Origin: Bacteroidota bacterium
GTDB taxonomy: Bacteria; Bacteroidota; Bacteroidia; B-17B0; Aurantibacillaceae
Direction: 5' to 3'
Assembly: GCA_016708845.1 (NCBI GenBank)
Contig: JADJFB010000009.1
Location: forward strand, 62,001-126,000
DNA: 64,000 bases
Part shown: positions 48,361 to 56,812 of the stretch, piece after piece
Layout: every line of letters begins with the position of its first letter
How positions within the stretch are numbered: position 1 is the first letter of the stretch
The notes under the pieces: generated by a model
Databases searched by the model: none
What the model was told of the DNA's origin: nothing
What the model saw: the letters and a program-made list of their open reading frames with translations, nothing else
Translations under genes and position numbers: made by a program

Positions 48361-48390
48361 AAGGCTGCCTGTACAAGGCAGCCTTTTTTT
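48361..48390 (+). terminator. Terminator of the type A secreted protein gene
   Basis: A perfect 10-bp stem AAGGCTGCCT/AGGCAGCCTT with loop GTACA is followed by T-rich DNA, 20 bp after the stop. It ends just 20 bp before the start of the next gene, which must therefore have a promoter inside or close to it. Confidence 0.92.
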
Positions 48391-48409
48391 ATTAATTTTA
48401 TGCTGCTAA

Positions 48410-51400
48410 ATGTTAAAGAAACTACTTTTCATATTTTTTTGTGTTGTCACTCTGGGTCAATTAAAAGCGCAGGATTACAATTTCAAACATTATGGTCAGA
48501 AGCAAGGGCTTGCTAACGCAAACATTAAATGTATCTTTCAAGACAGCTATGGTTTTTTATGGTTTGCCACGCAAGGTGGAGGCATCAGTAAATTTGATGG
48601 AAAATCGTTTACAAATTACGACAAGCAAGATGGTTTAGTTGGTAACGATGTTATTTGCATTACCGAGGATGAACATAATTCTATTTGGATTGGAACCGTT
48701 GATGGTGTGTCAAAATACGACAGAAAGAAATTCACGAACTATACCATTGATAACGGGCTAAAAGAAAATAAAGTTTTTCATATTTTTTGTGACGGGTCAA
48801 AAACATGGATTTCCACATTTGGAGGGGGTATTGCCATTTTAGAAAATGAGAAATTCACCTACCTCAACACCACAAATGGCTTAAGTTCTGATAAAGTGTT
48901 TTCAGTTTTTAAAGACAAAAGTGGTAAATATTGGATTGGAACTAGTAAGGGCGGTATCAATCTTTATAATGGTAAATCTTTTACTGTCATAAAAGAATCT
49001 AAAAATTTCAACTCCGCTTCTGCATTTTGTTTTTACGAAAGTACGGATGGTAAAATTTGGATTGGGACTCCTGGTAAAGGTATTTTTTTTATAGAAAACA
49101 ATGTATTTCATCAAGTAGATATCCCTTTAATTAATACAGATTATATTTCGAAAATTGTTGAAGACAAACAACATAATATTTGGTGTGCTACAGAACATGG
49201 CTTGGTGAAAATATATAAAAACTTAAGCCATAAAATTTTCAATAAAGATAATGGATTAGCAGGTGTTGATATTTCATCTGTTATCTGCGATTACGAAGGA
49301 GAAATTTGGGTATCGTGTTTTGGTAACGGGGTTTACAAATTAACCAATGAAGCTTTATCGGTTTATACAAAACAACATGGCTTAAACGATAATCGCGTCA
49401 TTGCTTTTTGTAAAAACGATGAAGGCTTTTTATTTAGCACCACAAGTGGGTTAAACAATTTTAATAATGGCATTATTGAACTAGTTTCTATACCGAAAGA
49501 ATTGACGGAAGATATTATTACGGCACTTTTTTTAGAAAACAAAACACTTTACGCAGGAACTCAAAATAAAGGATTATTTGTTTTAACTGAATCTTCAAAA
49601 AACAATTACACAATTACAAAACATATCAATAAAATTGATACTATTGATTTAAAAACTATTGTTACTAGTATACAAAAAAACGAAAACATTATTTGGGTGA
49701 GCTTATACGGTACTGGAATCATTAAAATAAAAAATGGTGAATTCAGTTTGTATAGTAAAGAAAATAAACAATTGCCCACCAATGATGTCATGTGCATCTA
49801 CTCCATCTTAGATGATTTGTGGATAGGCACTATTGGAGAAGGTGTTTTAAGATTGAATACAACTACCAGCATCATGAAGCGCTTTAGTAAAAAAGAAGGC
49901 TTTACGAGTACGAATGTTTTTTCGATTAATGAATTAAATAACCAAATCATCATCGGTTCAATTGACGAAGGCTTATTTGTTTTTAACAAGAACAAATTCA
50001 CTAACATTAGCAAGAAAAATGGATTGTTAAGTAATTCAATTAATGTAATTCAAAAATCAATAGATAACAATTTGTGGATTGGAACAGATTTAGGTATAAA
50101 TAAAATTACACTAAATCCCGACTTCTCTCTTAAAAGTATTAAAGCCTATACTGATGAAGATGGACTTAAATCTTCTGCTATTGAGCAAAACGCCTCTATT
50201 GAACAAAATGGATTTATTTATTTTGGAACTGGCGAAGGTTTAGTTTCTTATAATGCCAAAGAAGATATTGTAAGCGATGTAAAGCCAAAAGTTTTAATTA
50301 GCGATCTACTTTTAAAGTATTCGAAAATTGATAGCAGTAAAGTAAAATTTGATTCTTTATCAAAATTAAATTTACCAATCAATCCAGTTTTTAATTACAA
50401 ACAAAACAATATTACCTTTAAGTTTAAAGCCCTATCTACTCAAACCACTAACTATCAGTTTTTATTGGAAGGATATGATAAAGATTGGTCGTCAGTACAA
50501 ACTAATAACGAAGCGGTATTTACCAATTTATCTCCAGGAAAATATATTTTTAAATTAAAAGCCATTAACAAATACAGTATTGAAAGTGAGATTTTAGAAT
50601 ATGCTTTTGAAATTACACCGCCATTCTACATGCGTTGGTGGTTTTTTGTTCTGTCCATCGCCACCATCATTGCCAGTATTTTTTCTTTTATTAAATACAG
50701 AACACATAAGTTAATTAAAGAGAAACAAGTACTAGAAGCTAAAGTAACGGAGCGTACTTCCGAATTAAAAAATGCCAACTTAAACTTAAACATGGCTATT
50801 GAAGAAATTAAGGATAGTATTAATTACGCCGAACGGATTCAAAGTTCAATACTCCCTAACATTAATGTGATTAAGGAACATTTGCCAAATGGTTTCATTT
50901 TATTTAAACCTCGTGACGTAGTAAGCGGAGACTTTTATTGGTTTAATCAGGTTGAAGGCAAATCATTTTTTGCCTGTGTGGATTGTAGTGGCCATGGCGT
51001 ACCTGGTGCTTTTATGAGCATGATTGGAAACTCCTTATTAAATGAAATCATCTTAACTAAAAAAATAACAAGTCCTTCGGCTATTTTATCAAGTTTAAAC
51101 AGAAGCATTTTTAAAGTCTTAAAACAAAACACTTCCGAATCGAGAGATGGAATGGATATGGCATTGTGCATGATTGATCCAAAAAACAATACATTAACCT
51201 ACTCTGGTGCTAATAGAGAATTATTATTAATTAGAAATGGGGAATTAATAGAATACAAGCCTACCAAAAATGCTATTGGAGGTTTTACCGATTCTAATAC
51301 AATATTTAAAGAAACAGTTATCGACATTCAGCCAAACGATTTGTTTTATATGACAACGGATGGATACGCTGACCAATTTGGTGGTGAAAAAGGAAAAAAA

Positions 51401-51553
51401 TTAATGACCAAAAACTTTAAAGATTTTTTATTACAAATTCATACCTTGCCAATGCCAGTGCAACAAGATGAATTAGATAAAAAAATCCAAAGCTGGATGG
51501 GAAATGCTCACGCTCAAGTGGACGACATTCTGGTAATTGGCATTAAACTTTAA
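48410..51553 (+). CDS. Two-component-regulator propeller protein with SpoIIE phosphatase
   Basis: A 1047-residue receptor phosphatase, intact. Order: signal peptide (residues 1-20); about twelve propeller repeats at 25-620 with motifs such as GFLWFATQGGGISKFDGKSF and IWIGTVDGVSKYD; a Y_Y_Y domain (FLLEGYDKDWSSV, about 685-745); a transmembrane helix (WWFFVLSIATIIASIFSFI, about 750-770); a coiled coil; and a SpoIIE/PP2C domain (about 825-1047) with VSGDFYWF, DCSGHGVPGAFMS, RDGMDMALC and TDGYADQFGGEKG, which together hold the metal-binding aspartates. It is the paralogue of the gene at 21829-25418, but starts with an ordinary signal peptide rather than a lipobox. Likely transduces an external signal by dephosphorylating a STAS-like regulator. 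Confidence 0.93.
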   Translation: MLKKLLFIFFCVVTLGQLKAQDYNFKHYGQKQGLANANIKCIFQDSYGFLWFATQGGGISKFDGKSFTNYDKQDGLVGNDVICITEDEHNSIWIGTVDGVSKYDRKKFTNYTIDNGLKENKVFHIFCDGSKTWISTFGGGIAILENEKFTYLNTTNGLSSDKVFSVFKDKSGKYWIGTSKGGINLYNGKSFTVIKESKNFNSASAFCFYESTDGKIWIGTPGKGIFFIENNVFHQVDIPLINTDYISKIVEDKQHNIWCATEHGLVKIYKNLSHKIFNKDNGLAGVDISSVICDYEGEIWVSCFGNGVYKLTNEALSVYTKQHGLNDNRVIAFCKNDEGFLFSTTSGLNNFNNGIIELVSIPKELTEDIITALFLENKTLYAGTQNKGLFVLTESSKNNYTITKHINKIDTIDLKTIVTSIQKNENIIWVSLYGTGIIKIKNGEFSLYSKENKQLPTNDVMCIYSILDDLWIGTIGEGVLRLNTTTSIMKRFSKKEGFTSTNVFSINELNNQIIIGSIDEGLFVFNKNKFTNISKKNGLLSNSINVIQKSIDNNLWIGTDLGINKITLNPDFSLKSIKAYTDEDGLKSSAIEQNASIEQNGFIYFGTGEGLVSYNAKEDIVSDVKPKVLISDLLLKYSKIDSSKVKFDSLSKLNLPINPVFNYKQNNITFKFKALSTQTTNYQFLLEGYDKDWSSVQTNNEAVFTNLSPGKYIFKLKAINKYSIESEILEYAFEITPPFYMRWWFFVLSIATIIASIFSFIKYRTHKLIKEKQVLEAKVTERTSELKNANLNLNMAIEEIKDSINYAERIQSSILPNINVIKEHLPNGFILFKPRDVVSGDFYWFNQVEGKSFFACVDCSGHGVPGAFMSMIGNSLLNEIILTKKITSPSAILSSLNRSIFKVLKQNTSESRDGMDMALCMIDPKNNTLTYSGANRELLLIRNGELIEYKPTKNAIGGFTDSNTIFKETVIDIQPNDLFYMTTDGYADQFGGEKGKKLMTKNFKDFLLQIHTLPMPVQQDELDKKIQSWMGNAHAQVDDILVIGIKL

Positions 51554-52375
51554 TTAGCCATTCAATACAATACGTTGTTGTATTGCAGAAGTAATACCAT
51601 GTTTCTCAAAAACACTTTTTGCAATTTGAACTACATCAGAATGAATCATCACATAATGTTCGGATGAGCCAAAAGGTTTAATGGATAGTGTTACCGAATT
51701 ATCAACGATTCTAACGGCTGTTATTTCAGGCTTAGGATCTTTTAAAATATGCTCGTGTTTTAATAAAGCTTCCATTAAAAGTTCCTTTACTTTATCTACA
51801 TCATTAGCTGTTGAAATAGTAACTTGTACATCTCCTCTCAAAATACCATTCTTAGTAAAGTTTACAATGGTTCCGTTTGATACAGCACCATTTGGTAAAA
51901 TAATGGTTTTTAAATCGGCTGTTAAAAGGATGGTGTTAAATATTTGAATTTCTTTTACCGAACCACTTTGGCCCTGCGCTTCAATAGTATCACCTACTCT
52001 ATAAGGTTTAAAAATTAAAATCAAAACTCCTCCCGCAAAATTTGACAACGAACCTTGCAACGCTAAACCCACAGCCAAACCTGCCGCACCAAGTATAGTC
52101 ACAAATGATGTTGTACCAATACCTATCATGCCGGCAACCGTTACAATCAACACTACTTTTAATCCAATAGAAATTAAGCTCCTCAAAAAAGTGCGCAACG
52201 ACACATCTAAATCTCGGTTTTCCATTGATCTGGTGGCTAATTTTGATAAGCGCTTAATTAACCATAAACCAATAATTAAAACTACTACTGCACCAATCAC
52301 TCTTGGCGTATATTCAATTAATATCGAAATAAAGTGTTCAATATGTTTTTCAATATTTAATGGTTTTAGGTTCAT
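51554..52375 (-). CDS. Small-conductance mechanosensitive channel MscS
   Basis: A 273-residue channel that opens under membrane tension to protect against osmotic downshift. Three transmembrane helices (about residues 20-42, 60-85 and 88-118) are followed by the pore-lining GLAVGLALQGSLSNFAGGVLILIFKP-type helix (Gly/Ala pattern visible in GLAVGLALQGSLSNFAG), the beta domain FRVGDTIEAQGQSGSVKEI-like (YRVGDTIEAQGQSGSVKEI) and LPNGAVSNGTIVNFT. The C-terminal alpha/beta vestibule is complete. It is convergent with the propeller gene: the stops adjoin, with no base between. Confidence 0.92.
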   Translation of the reverse strand: MNLKPLNIEKHIEHFISILIEYTPRVIGAVVVLIIGLWLIKRLSKLATRSMENRDLDVSLRTFLRSLISIGLKVVLIVTVAGMIGIGTTSFVTILGAAGLAVGLALQGSLSNFAGGVLILIFKPYRVGDTIEAQGQSGSVKEIQIFNTILLTADLKTIILPNGAVSNGTIVNFTKNGILRGDVQVTISTANDVDKVKELLMEALLKHEHILKDPKPEITAVRIVDNSVTLSIKPFGSSEHYVMIHSDVVQIAKSVFEKHGITSAIQQRIVLNG

Positions 52376-52412
52376 TTTTTTTTATTTATATTTAGGCAAC
52401 GAAGGTAATTAA

Positions 52413-53465
52413 TTGATGCGTTTATTTTTAGTCATATTATTTTTTATTTCAAGTATAACATATGCCCATGCCCAAAAAAAAGGCTGGGACACTACTTATT
52501 ATGTAAAACATAAAGACAAACTCATTATTTCTATCTTTCAATCTTATCGAAATTATGGAATGGGCTTAAGCCAAAAGCTTGTAAAAGATAGTTTAAATCA
52601 ATCGGAAGTTGAATACATTGCTGAATCTAACTTAGTGTCGGGTATCGAAATAAATTACGATAAATTTAATTTTTCTTTTGGCTGGAAAAACCCTTCAAAT
52701 AATGTGGCTAAAAAGGGCGACACCAAATACCGAAATTTAAATTTAAATATTGGTGGGAACAGATGGTTACTTGAAAATAGTTATAGAAGCTACAAAGGCT
52801 TTTATAATAAAAATACGTCTAGGTACGACACTACTTTTTATACGACCGGCATTTACGACCAAAATCCACGAATCAGTTCCGAATCTTACAAAACAAAATT
52901 TTTATTCTTTACCAACTCTAATAAATTTTCTTTTAAATCGGGTTACTCATGTAGTTACCATCAATTAAAAACTGCTTTTAGTTTTGTACTATCTGCCAAC
53001 ATCCACTATAATAGGGTAAATTCAGACAGTTCGTTTTTTCCTATACCTGTAAGACGATATTACGACACTCATCAATCTTTACATGGCTTAAATGTATTTG
53101 CCTTTTCGGTGTATGGCGGTGGTAGTTTAAACTTAGTATTATGGAAACATTTGTTTATGAACTTCACCTTAATTATAGGGCCAGAAGAACAATGGAGAAA
53201 TTATAATTACTTAAATACACATAAAAGCCAAACACTTTTTTACACATCCGTATCAGGCGACTTTAGAGCATCAATAGGATACAGCCATAAACATTTTTTT
53301 ATGTTACTCAATACAACATCAGATTTTAGTTGGTATAACGCCAGTCAAATAACCTTTCTATCCAGATATGGGGCAGTTAACTTTTTAATAGGCGCGCGTA
53401 TTCCTGCAAAACCAGGGAAACTGTATCGAAAATTTCAGAACACAAAGCTTTATAAAAAGTTTTAA
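52413..53465 (+). CDS. Secreted DUF4421-like barrel protein
   Basis: A 350-residue protein with a signal peptide (LFLVILFFISSITYAHA). It contains the DUF4421 layout DTTYYVKHKDKLIISIFQSYRN at the start, a barrel-like SYRSYKGFYNKNT strand, GYSCSYHQLKTAFSFVLSAN and GGGSLNLVLWKHLFMNFTL, and ends in a basic tail (LYRKFQNTKLYKKF). DUF4421 is a Bacteroidota family of unknown, probably outer-membrane, location. It is divergent from mscS (38 bp apart) and overlaps the convergent amn gene by 4 bp. Confidence 0.68.
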   Translation: MMRLFLVILFFISSITYAHAQKKGWDTTYYVKHKDKLIISIFQSYRNYGMGLSQKLVKDSLNQSEVEYIAESNLVSGIEINYDKFNFSFGWKNPSNNVAKKGDTKYRNLNLNIGGNRWLLENSYRSYKGFYNKNTSRYDTTFYTTGIYDQNPRISSESYKTKFLFFTNSNKFSFKSGYSCSYHQLKTAFSFVLSANIHYNRVNSDSSFFPIPVRRYYDTHQSLHGLNVFAFSVYGGGSLNLVLWKHLFMNFTLIIGPEEQWRNYNYLNTHKSQTLFYTSVSGDFRASIGYSHKHFFMLLNTTSDFSWYNASQITFLSRYGAVNFLIGARIPAKPGKLYRKFQNTKLYKKF

Positions 53466-54232
53466 AACTTTAAATGCTTCACCGAAATACCCGCTTTTTG
53501 CAACTCTTTTAACGAATCAATTCCAATACGTAAATGATCTGTTACAAAATCAGTGGTTACTTTTTTATCGCTCTCTTCGGTTTTCACACCTTCTGGTATC
53601 ATTGGCTGATCGCTTACTAACAACAAGGCTCCCACAGGAATCTCGTTATGAAAACCAACACTAAAAATAGTCGCCGTTTCCATATCAATTGCCATGGCAC
53701 GAACCACTCTCAAATATTCTTTAAATGCTTCGTCATGTTCCCACACACGGCGGTTGGTTGTGTATACTGTTCCTGTCCAATAATCACGACCACTTAAACG
53801 AATGGTATATGAAATAGCTTTTTGTAAATTAAAGGACGGTAAAGCAGGCACTTCGCTCGGAAAATAATCGTTGGAGGTTCCCTCGCCTCTAATGGCAGCA
53901 ATGGGCAAAATTAAATCACCAATTTGATTTTTCTTTTTCAAACCTCCACATTTTCCTAAAAACAAAACTGCTTTAGGACTAATGGCCGTTAATAAATCCA
54001 TAATGGTAGCTGCCATCGCACTACCCATACTAAAATTAATAATCGTGATGCCTTCGGCTGTAGCTGTTTGCATTGGGCGATCAAGGCCTTCAACCTCAAC
54101 GCCATTCCACTCTGCAAACATTTTAACATAACCACCAAAATTGGTTAACAATATATATTCTCCAAACTCTTCTATTTTTTTTCCTGTATAACGGGGTAAC
54201 CAGTTATTTACTATCTCATCTTTCGTCTTCAT
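53462..54232 (-). CDS. amn: AMP nucleosidase (Bacteroidota type)
   Basis: A 256-residue enzyme of the purine-nucleoside-phosphorylase-like fold that hydrolyses AMP to adenine and ribose 5-phosphate. The sequence starts MKTKDEIVNNWLPRYTG and contains the phosphate/ribose-binding FLGKCGGLKKKNQIGDLILPIAAIRGEGTS-type region (FLGKCGGLKKKNQIGDL seen), the base-binding AIDMETATIFSVGF and the conserved LLLVSDQPMIPEG. It lacks the N-terminal regulatory domain of the E. coli enzyme, as do other Bacteroidota copies. It overlaps the 3' end of the DUF4421-like gene by 4 bp. Confidence 0.9.
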   Translation of the reverse strand: MKTKDEIVNNWLPRYTGKKIEEFGEYILLTNFGGYVKMFAEWNGVEVEGLDRPMQTATAEGITIINFSMGSAMAATIMDLLTAISPKAVLFLGKCGGLKKKNQIGDLILPIAAIRGEGTSNDYFPSEVPALPSFNLQKAISYTIRLSGRDYWTGTVYTTNRRVWEHDEAFKEYLRVVRAMAIDMETATIFSVGFHNEIPVGALLLVSDQPMIPEGVKTEESDKKVTTDFVTDHLRIGIDSLKELQKAGISVKHLKF

Positions 54233-54332
54233 ATATTGTCATCTGATTTTATAATTAAGCTAAGGTACAAAAGTTTTGACAAAGTTAGTCACTTACTAAT
54301 TTTACCATATCTTTATCAAATCAATAAGTAAT

Positions 54333-54794
54333 ATGAATTTACCAGTATTAAACTTCCCTGCAGTTGACTTCCGTTTTCAAAAAAACGAGAAAGGTAATTT
54401 GCAGGTATTTGATATTATTCGAAAAAAATTTGTGGAGGCAACTCCTGAAGAATGGGTAAGACAACATATTATACATTATTTAATTAATCATAAAGAAGTT
54501 CCTGCTTCTATGATTTCGGTTGAAAAGCAATTACTATTAAATAATACCAAACGCCGTACTGATTTAGTGGTATTTAACTCAAACCTAAAACCTATACTTA
54601 TAATAGAGTGTAAAGCGCCCGAAGTAGAAATTAACCAGTTAACGGTTAACCAGGCTTTACGCTATAATTTGGAACTCAATGTGGCTTCGGTGTTTTTAAG
54701 CAATGGTTTAAACCATGTTTTCTTAAAATTAGACCAAAACAAGCCCGAAATCCTAAAAGAGATTCCCAGCTACCAAAATCTACTAAATTTTTAG
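54333..54794 (+). CDS. Stand-alone HsdR N-terminal (PD-(D/E)xK) domain protein
   Basis: A 153-residue protein of the HSDR_N_2 family, the nuclease domain otherwise found in type I restriction subunits. The catalytic core is visible as RRTDLVVFN (Asp) and LIIECKAPEVEINQ (E-x-K) at about residues 68-105, with NQALRYNLEL downstream. It has no helicase, methylase or specificity partner nearby; such orphans are widely kept in Bacteroidota next to housekeeping genes. Active nuclease or structural role is not known. A 165-bp gap separates it from the M23 gene. Confidence 0.82.
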   Translation: MNLPVLNFPAVDFRFQKNEKGNLQVFDIIRKKFVEATPEEWVRQHIIHYLINHKEVPASMISVEKQLLLNNTKRRTDLVVFNSNLKPILIIECKAPEVEINQLTVNQALRYNLELNVASVFLSNGLNHVFLKLDQNKPEILKEIPSYQNLLNF

Positions 54795-54926
54795 CTTTTT
54801 GGAGAGTTTTTGTAACTTTTTAGAAATTAAGCAGTTGAACTAGATAGCAAATGTTAAAATTGTTAAATTGTTAAAAACTATCAGGTATTAACAGCATTTA
54901 ACACTGATTTTTTAAAATAAAAACAA

Positions 54927-54934
54927 TATACTTG
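54927..54934 (+). promoter_or_regulatory. Candidate -7 box TATACTTG for the M23/LysM peptidase gene
   Basis: TATACTTG differs in one place from TAnnTTTG and ends 25 bp before the GTG start at 54960. Confidence 0.35.
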
Positions 54935-54959
54935 CAAATCTCGAAATTAAAATACAATC

Positions 54960-55994
54960 GTGAAAACAAAAAACATATCTGCTTTTATATTAATGATGGG
55001 TTCATCATTAATGTTAAGTGCGTTTTCACCAAGTACTTTAAACACAACTATTAAGCCAAAATCTTTCTTTGCATTCAACTCGGTTAATCCAGATGAAAAA
55101 CCAATTAAAGATGATGGAAAAAAGAAAATAGTAAAAAGAGATGATACTACTAAAATGGTCATCAATCCATTATCATTAGTTAATACAACAGATGAACACG
55201 ATCATGAAGAAGAGGAAGTAGATTCTTTATTAGCTTTTCCTTCGAACGATTTATATGCAAGTTGGGATACAGCTACTATTCACCCTTACTCGTTTGCACA
55301 ATGCTTTAAAAAAGATTCGGCTACTATTAATTTAACTGAGCCAACAGATTGCGGCTTTGTTTTACCATTTAATGGAAATGTAACCTCTGAGTTTGGTTGG
55401 AGAAAAAGAAGACCTCATTACGGAACAGATATTGATTTAGAAACTGGCGATACGGTTGGTGCTGCATTTGACGGTATGGTACGTATTGCTAAATTAAACA
55501 GAAGCTACGGAAATGTGGTTATTATCCGTCATAAAAACGGATTAGAAACGGTTTACGCTCACTTATCAAAAATATTAGTGGAGGCTGGACAAACGGTAGA
55601 AGCAGGACAAATGATTGGTTTAGGTGGAAACACTGGTCACTCTTTTGGTTCTCACTTACATTTTGAAATGCGTTATTTAGGACAAGCCATTGATGCCGAA
55701 GACTTTATTGATTTTGCTGCAGGCAGTTTAAAAAATAACTCGGTAATGATTACCAAATCGGATGTAGAAACTAAATACGATTTAAGAGCATTACATAGCC
55801 GTCAAAAAAAGGATTTGAATTTATCTCGAGTGTCGGGTTCAAAATCTAAATACGGTAAAGTGTATACGGTAAGAAAAGGTGATACTTTAGGGCGTATTGC
55901 ACAACGTAACCACACAACAATTAAAGCCATCTGCAAAAAGAATGGCATTAAGCAAACTAAGGTTTTGCGTTTAGGACAAAAATTAAAAATTTAA
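54960..55994 (+). CDS. M23 peptidase with C-terminal LysM domain
   Basis: A 344-residue exported cell-wall hydrolase. Start GTG at 54960 followed by a signal-like segment (AFILMMGSSLMLSAFSP). An acidic linker (DEHDHEEEEVD, about residue 75) precedes the M23 (LytM) domain: the zinc ligands H and D in PHYGTDIDLETGD (about 155) and HLHFEMRY (about 237), with the segment VYAHLSKILVEAGQTV between them. The active-site set is complete, so it is likely a true endopeptidase. The C-terminal LysM (KVYTVRKGDTLGRIAQRNHT to LRLGQKLKI) binds peptidoglycan. A strong terminator follows. Confidence 0.92.
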   Translation: MKTKNISAFILMMGSSLMLSAFSPSTLNTTIKPKSFFAFNSVNPDEKPIKDDGKKKIVKRDDTTKMVINPLSLVNTTDEHDHEEEEVDSLLAFPSNDLYASWDTATIHPYSFAQCFKKDSATINLTEPTDCGFVLPFNGNVTSEFGWRKRRPHYGTDIDLETGDTVGAAFDGMVRIAKLNRSYGNVVIIRHKNGLETVYAHLSKILVEAGQTVEAGQMIGLGGNTGHSFGSHLHFEMRYLGQAIDAEDFIDFAAGSLKNNSVMITKSDVETKYDLRALHSRQKKDLNLSRVSGSKSKYGKVYTVRKGDTLGRIAQRNHTTIKAICKKNGIKQTKVLRLGQKLKI

Positions 55995-56012
55995 GTTTTT
56001 ATATAAAGTTTT

Positions 56013-56046
56013 AATCCCTCTGCTCAAACAGGGGGATTTTTTTTAT
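56013..56046 (+). terminator. Terminator of the M23/LysM gene
   Basis: Ten-pair stem AATCCCTCTG/CAGGGGGATT (one G-T) with loop CTCAAA at 56013-56038 and a T-run after it, 18 bp downstream of the stop. Confidence 0.9.
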
Positions 56047-56136
56047 ATAATAAATTTTATCAAAAAAATATTGATTAGTTTTATAACAACAAACCCGCCA
56101 TTTTATGGCGGTTATTAGTAAGTTAGCTACAATTGT

Positions 56137-56679
56137 ATGAGGACACAAATAGATTATGAGAAAAGCATCAAAAGACATCGATTGACATTCAAAATGACAA
56201 AGGAACTTTTTATGACAAGACTTCTCGATAATTCCCTCTGGCTAATTTTTTTAATAACAGCTGGACTTCTTTTTTCAAATAAAAACAATTACTCAAATAA
56301 CAATGGAGTTGGATTTCTCGTTGTGTTCATTTTAATAACGCTATGGTTGTTAATCGGACTTTTACTCTTAAACAAATTAGTAGTTGTAAAAGGGACAAAT
56401 CCGTTAGAAAATAGAAAAATAATCATACAAATATTGAATAATAAGTTTCCTAAATTAAAACTAGACGACTCAGGACAAAACATTATTCGTTACGACTTAA
56501 AAACTAGTTTGTTAACTTGGGGTAAACGAATAACTGTTATCTTTCAAGACGAAAACATTTATCTAAACATTACAACAACAGGTAGATATGACATCAAGTC
56601 TCCATTTCACTCTGTGTTCCATTATTTCACATTAAAGTCCATAGGTAAACAATTTAAAGACAGAAACAACAGCAGATAA
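56137..56679 (+). CDS. Hypothetical two-helix membrane protein
   Basis: A 180-residue protein of no recognised family. A basic N-terminal stretch (about 30 residues) precedes two hydrophobic helices (about 31-47, SLWLIFLITAGLLFS, and 58-83, VGFLVVFILITLWLLIGLLLLN), then a soluble beta-rich domain of about 95 residues (IIIQILNNKFPKLKL, SLLTWGKRITVIFQDENIYLNITT). The architecture resembles small membrane sensor or effector proteins but no motif supports a function. It stands alone between two terminators, and the region looks like an accessory insertion. Confidence 0.6.
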   Translation: MRTQIDYEKSIKRHRLTFKMTKELFMTRLLDNSLWLIFLITAGLLFSNKNNYSNNNGVGFLVVFILITLWLLIGLLLLNKLVVVKGTNPLENRKIIIQILNNKFPKLKLDDSGQNIIRYDLKTSLLTWGKRITVIFQDENIYLNITTTGRYDIKSPFHSVFHYFTLKSIGKQFKDRNNSR

Positions 56680-56762
56680 AATATACTTGTCACAAATTCA
56701 ATAACATATTAGCAATGCCTATTTAATAATAGCGGATAGTATCATCAAATTTCTCAAAAACA

Positions 56763-56792
56763 AAAAAGCGAATCTTTCCAGATTCGCTTTTT
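56763..56792 (-). terminator. Bidirectional terminator of pntB
   Basis: Twelve-pair stem AAAAAGCGAATC/GATTCGCTTTTT with loop TTTCCA, with A-rich DNA on one side and T-rich on the other. It lies 20 bp beyond the pntB stop on the minus strand and could also serve the preceding plus-strand gene. Confidence 0.9.
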
Positions 56793-56812
56793 AAATATTT
56801 CTTTTAAATAAA

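Noticed and set aside
54333..54794. Type I restriction system
   Set aside because: Only the N-terminal nuclease domain is present; no helicase, HsdM or HsdS lies in the surroundings.
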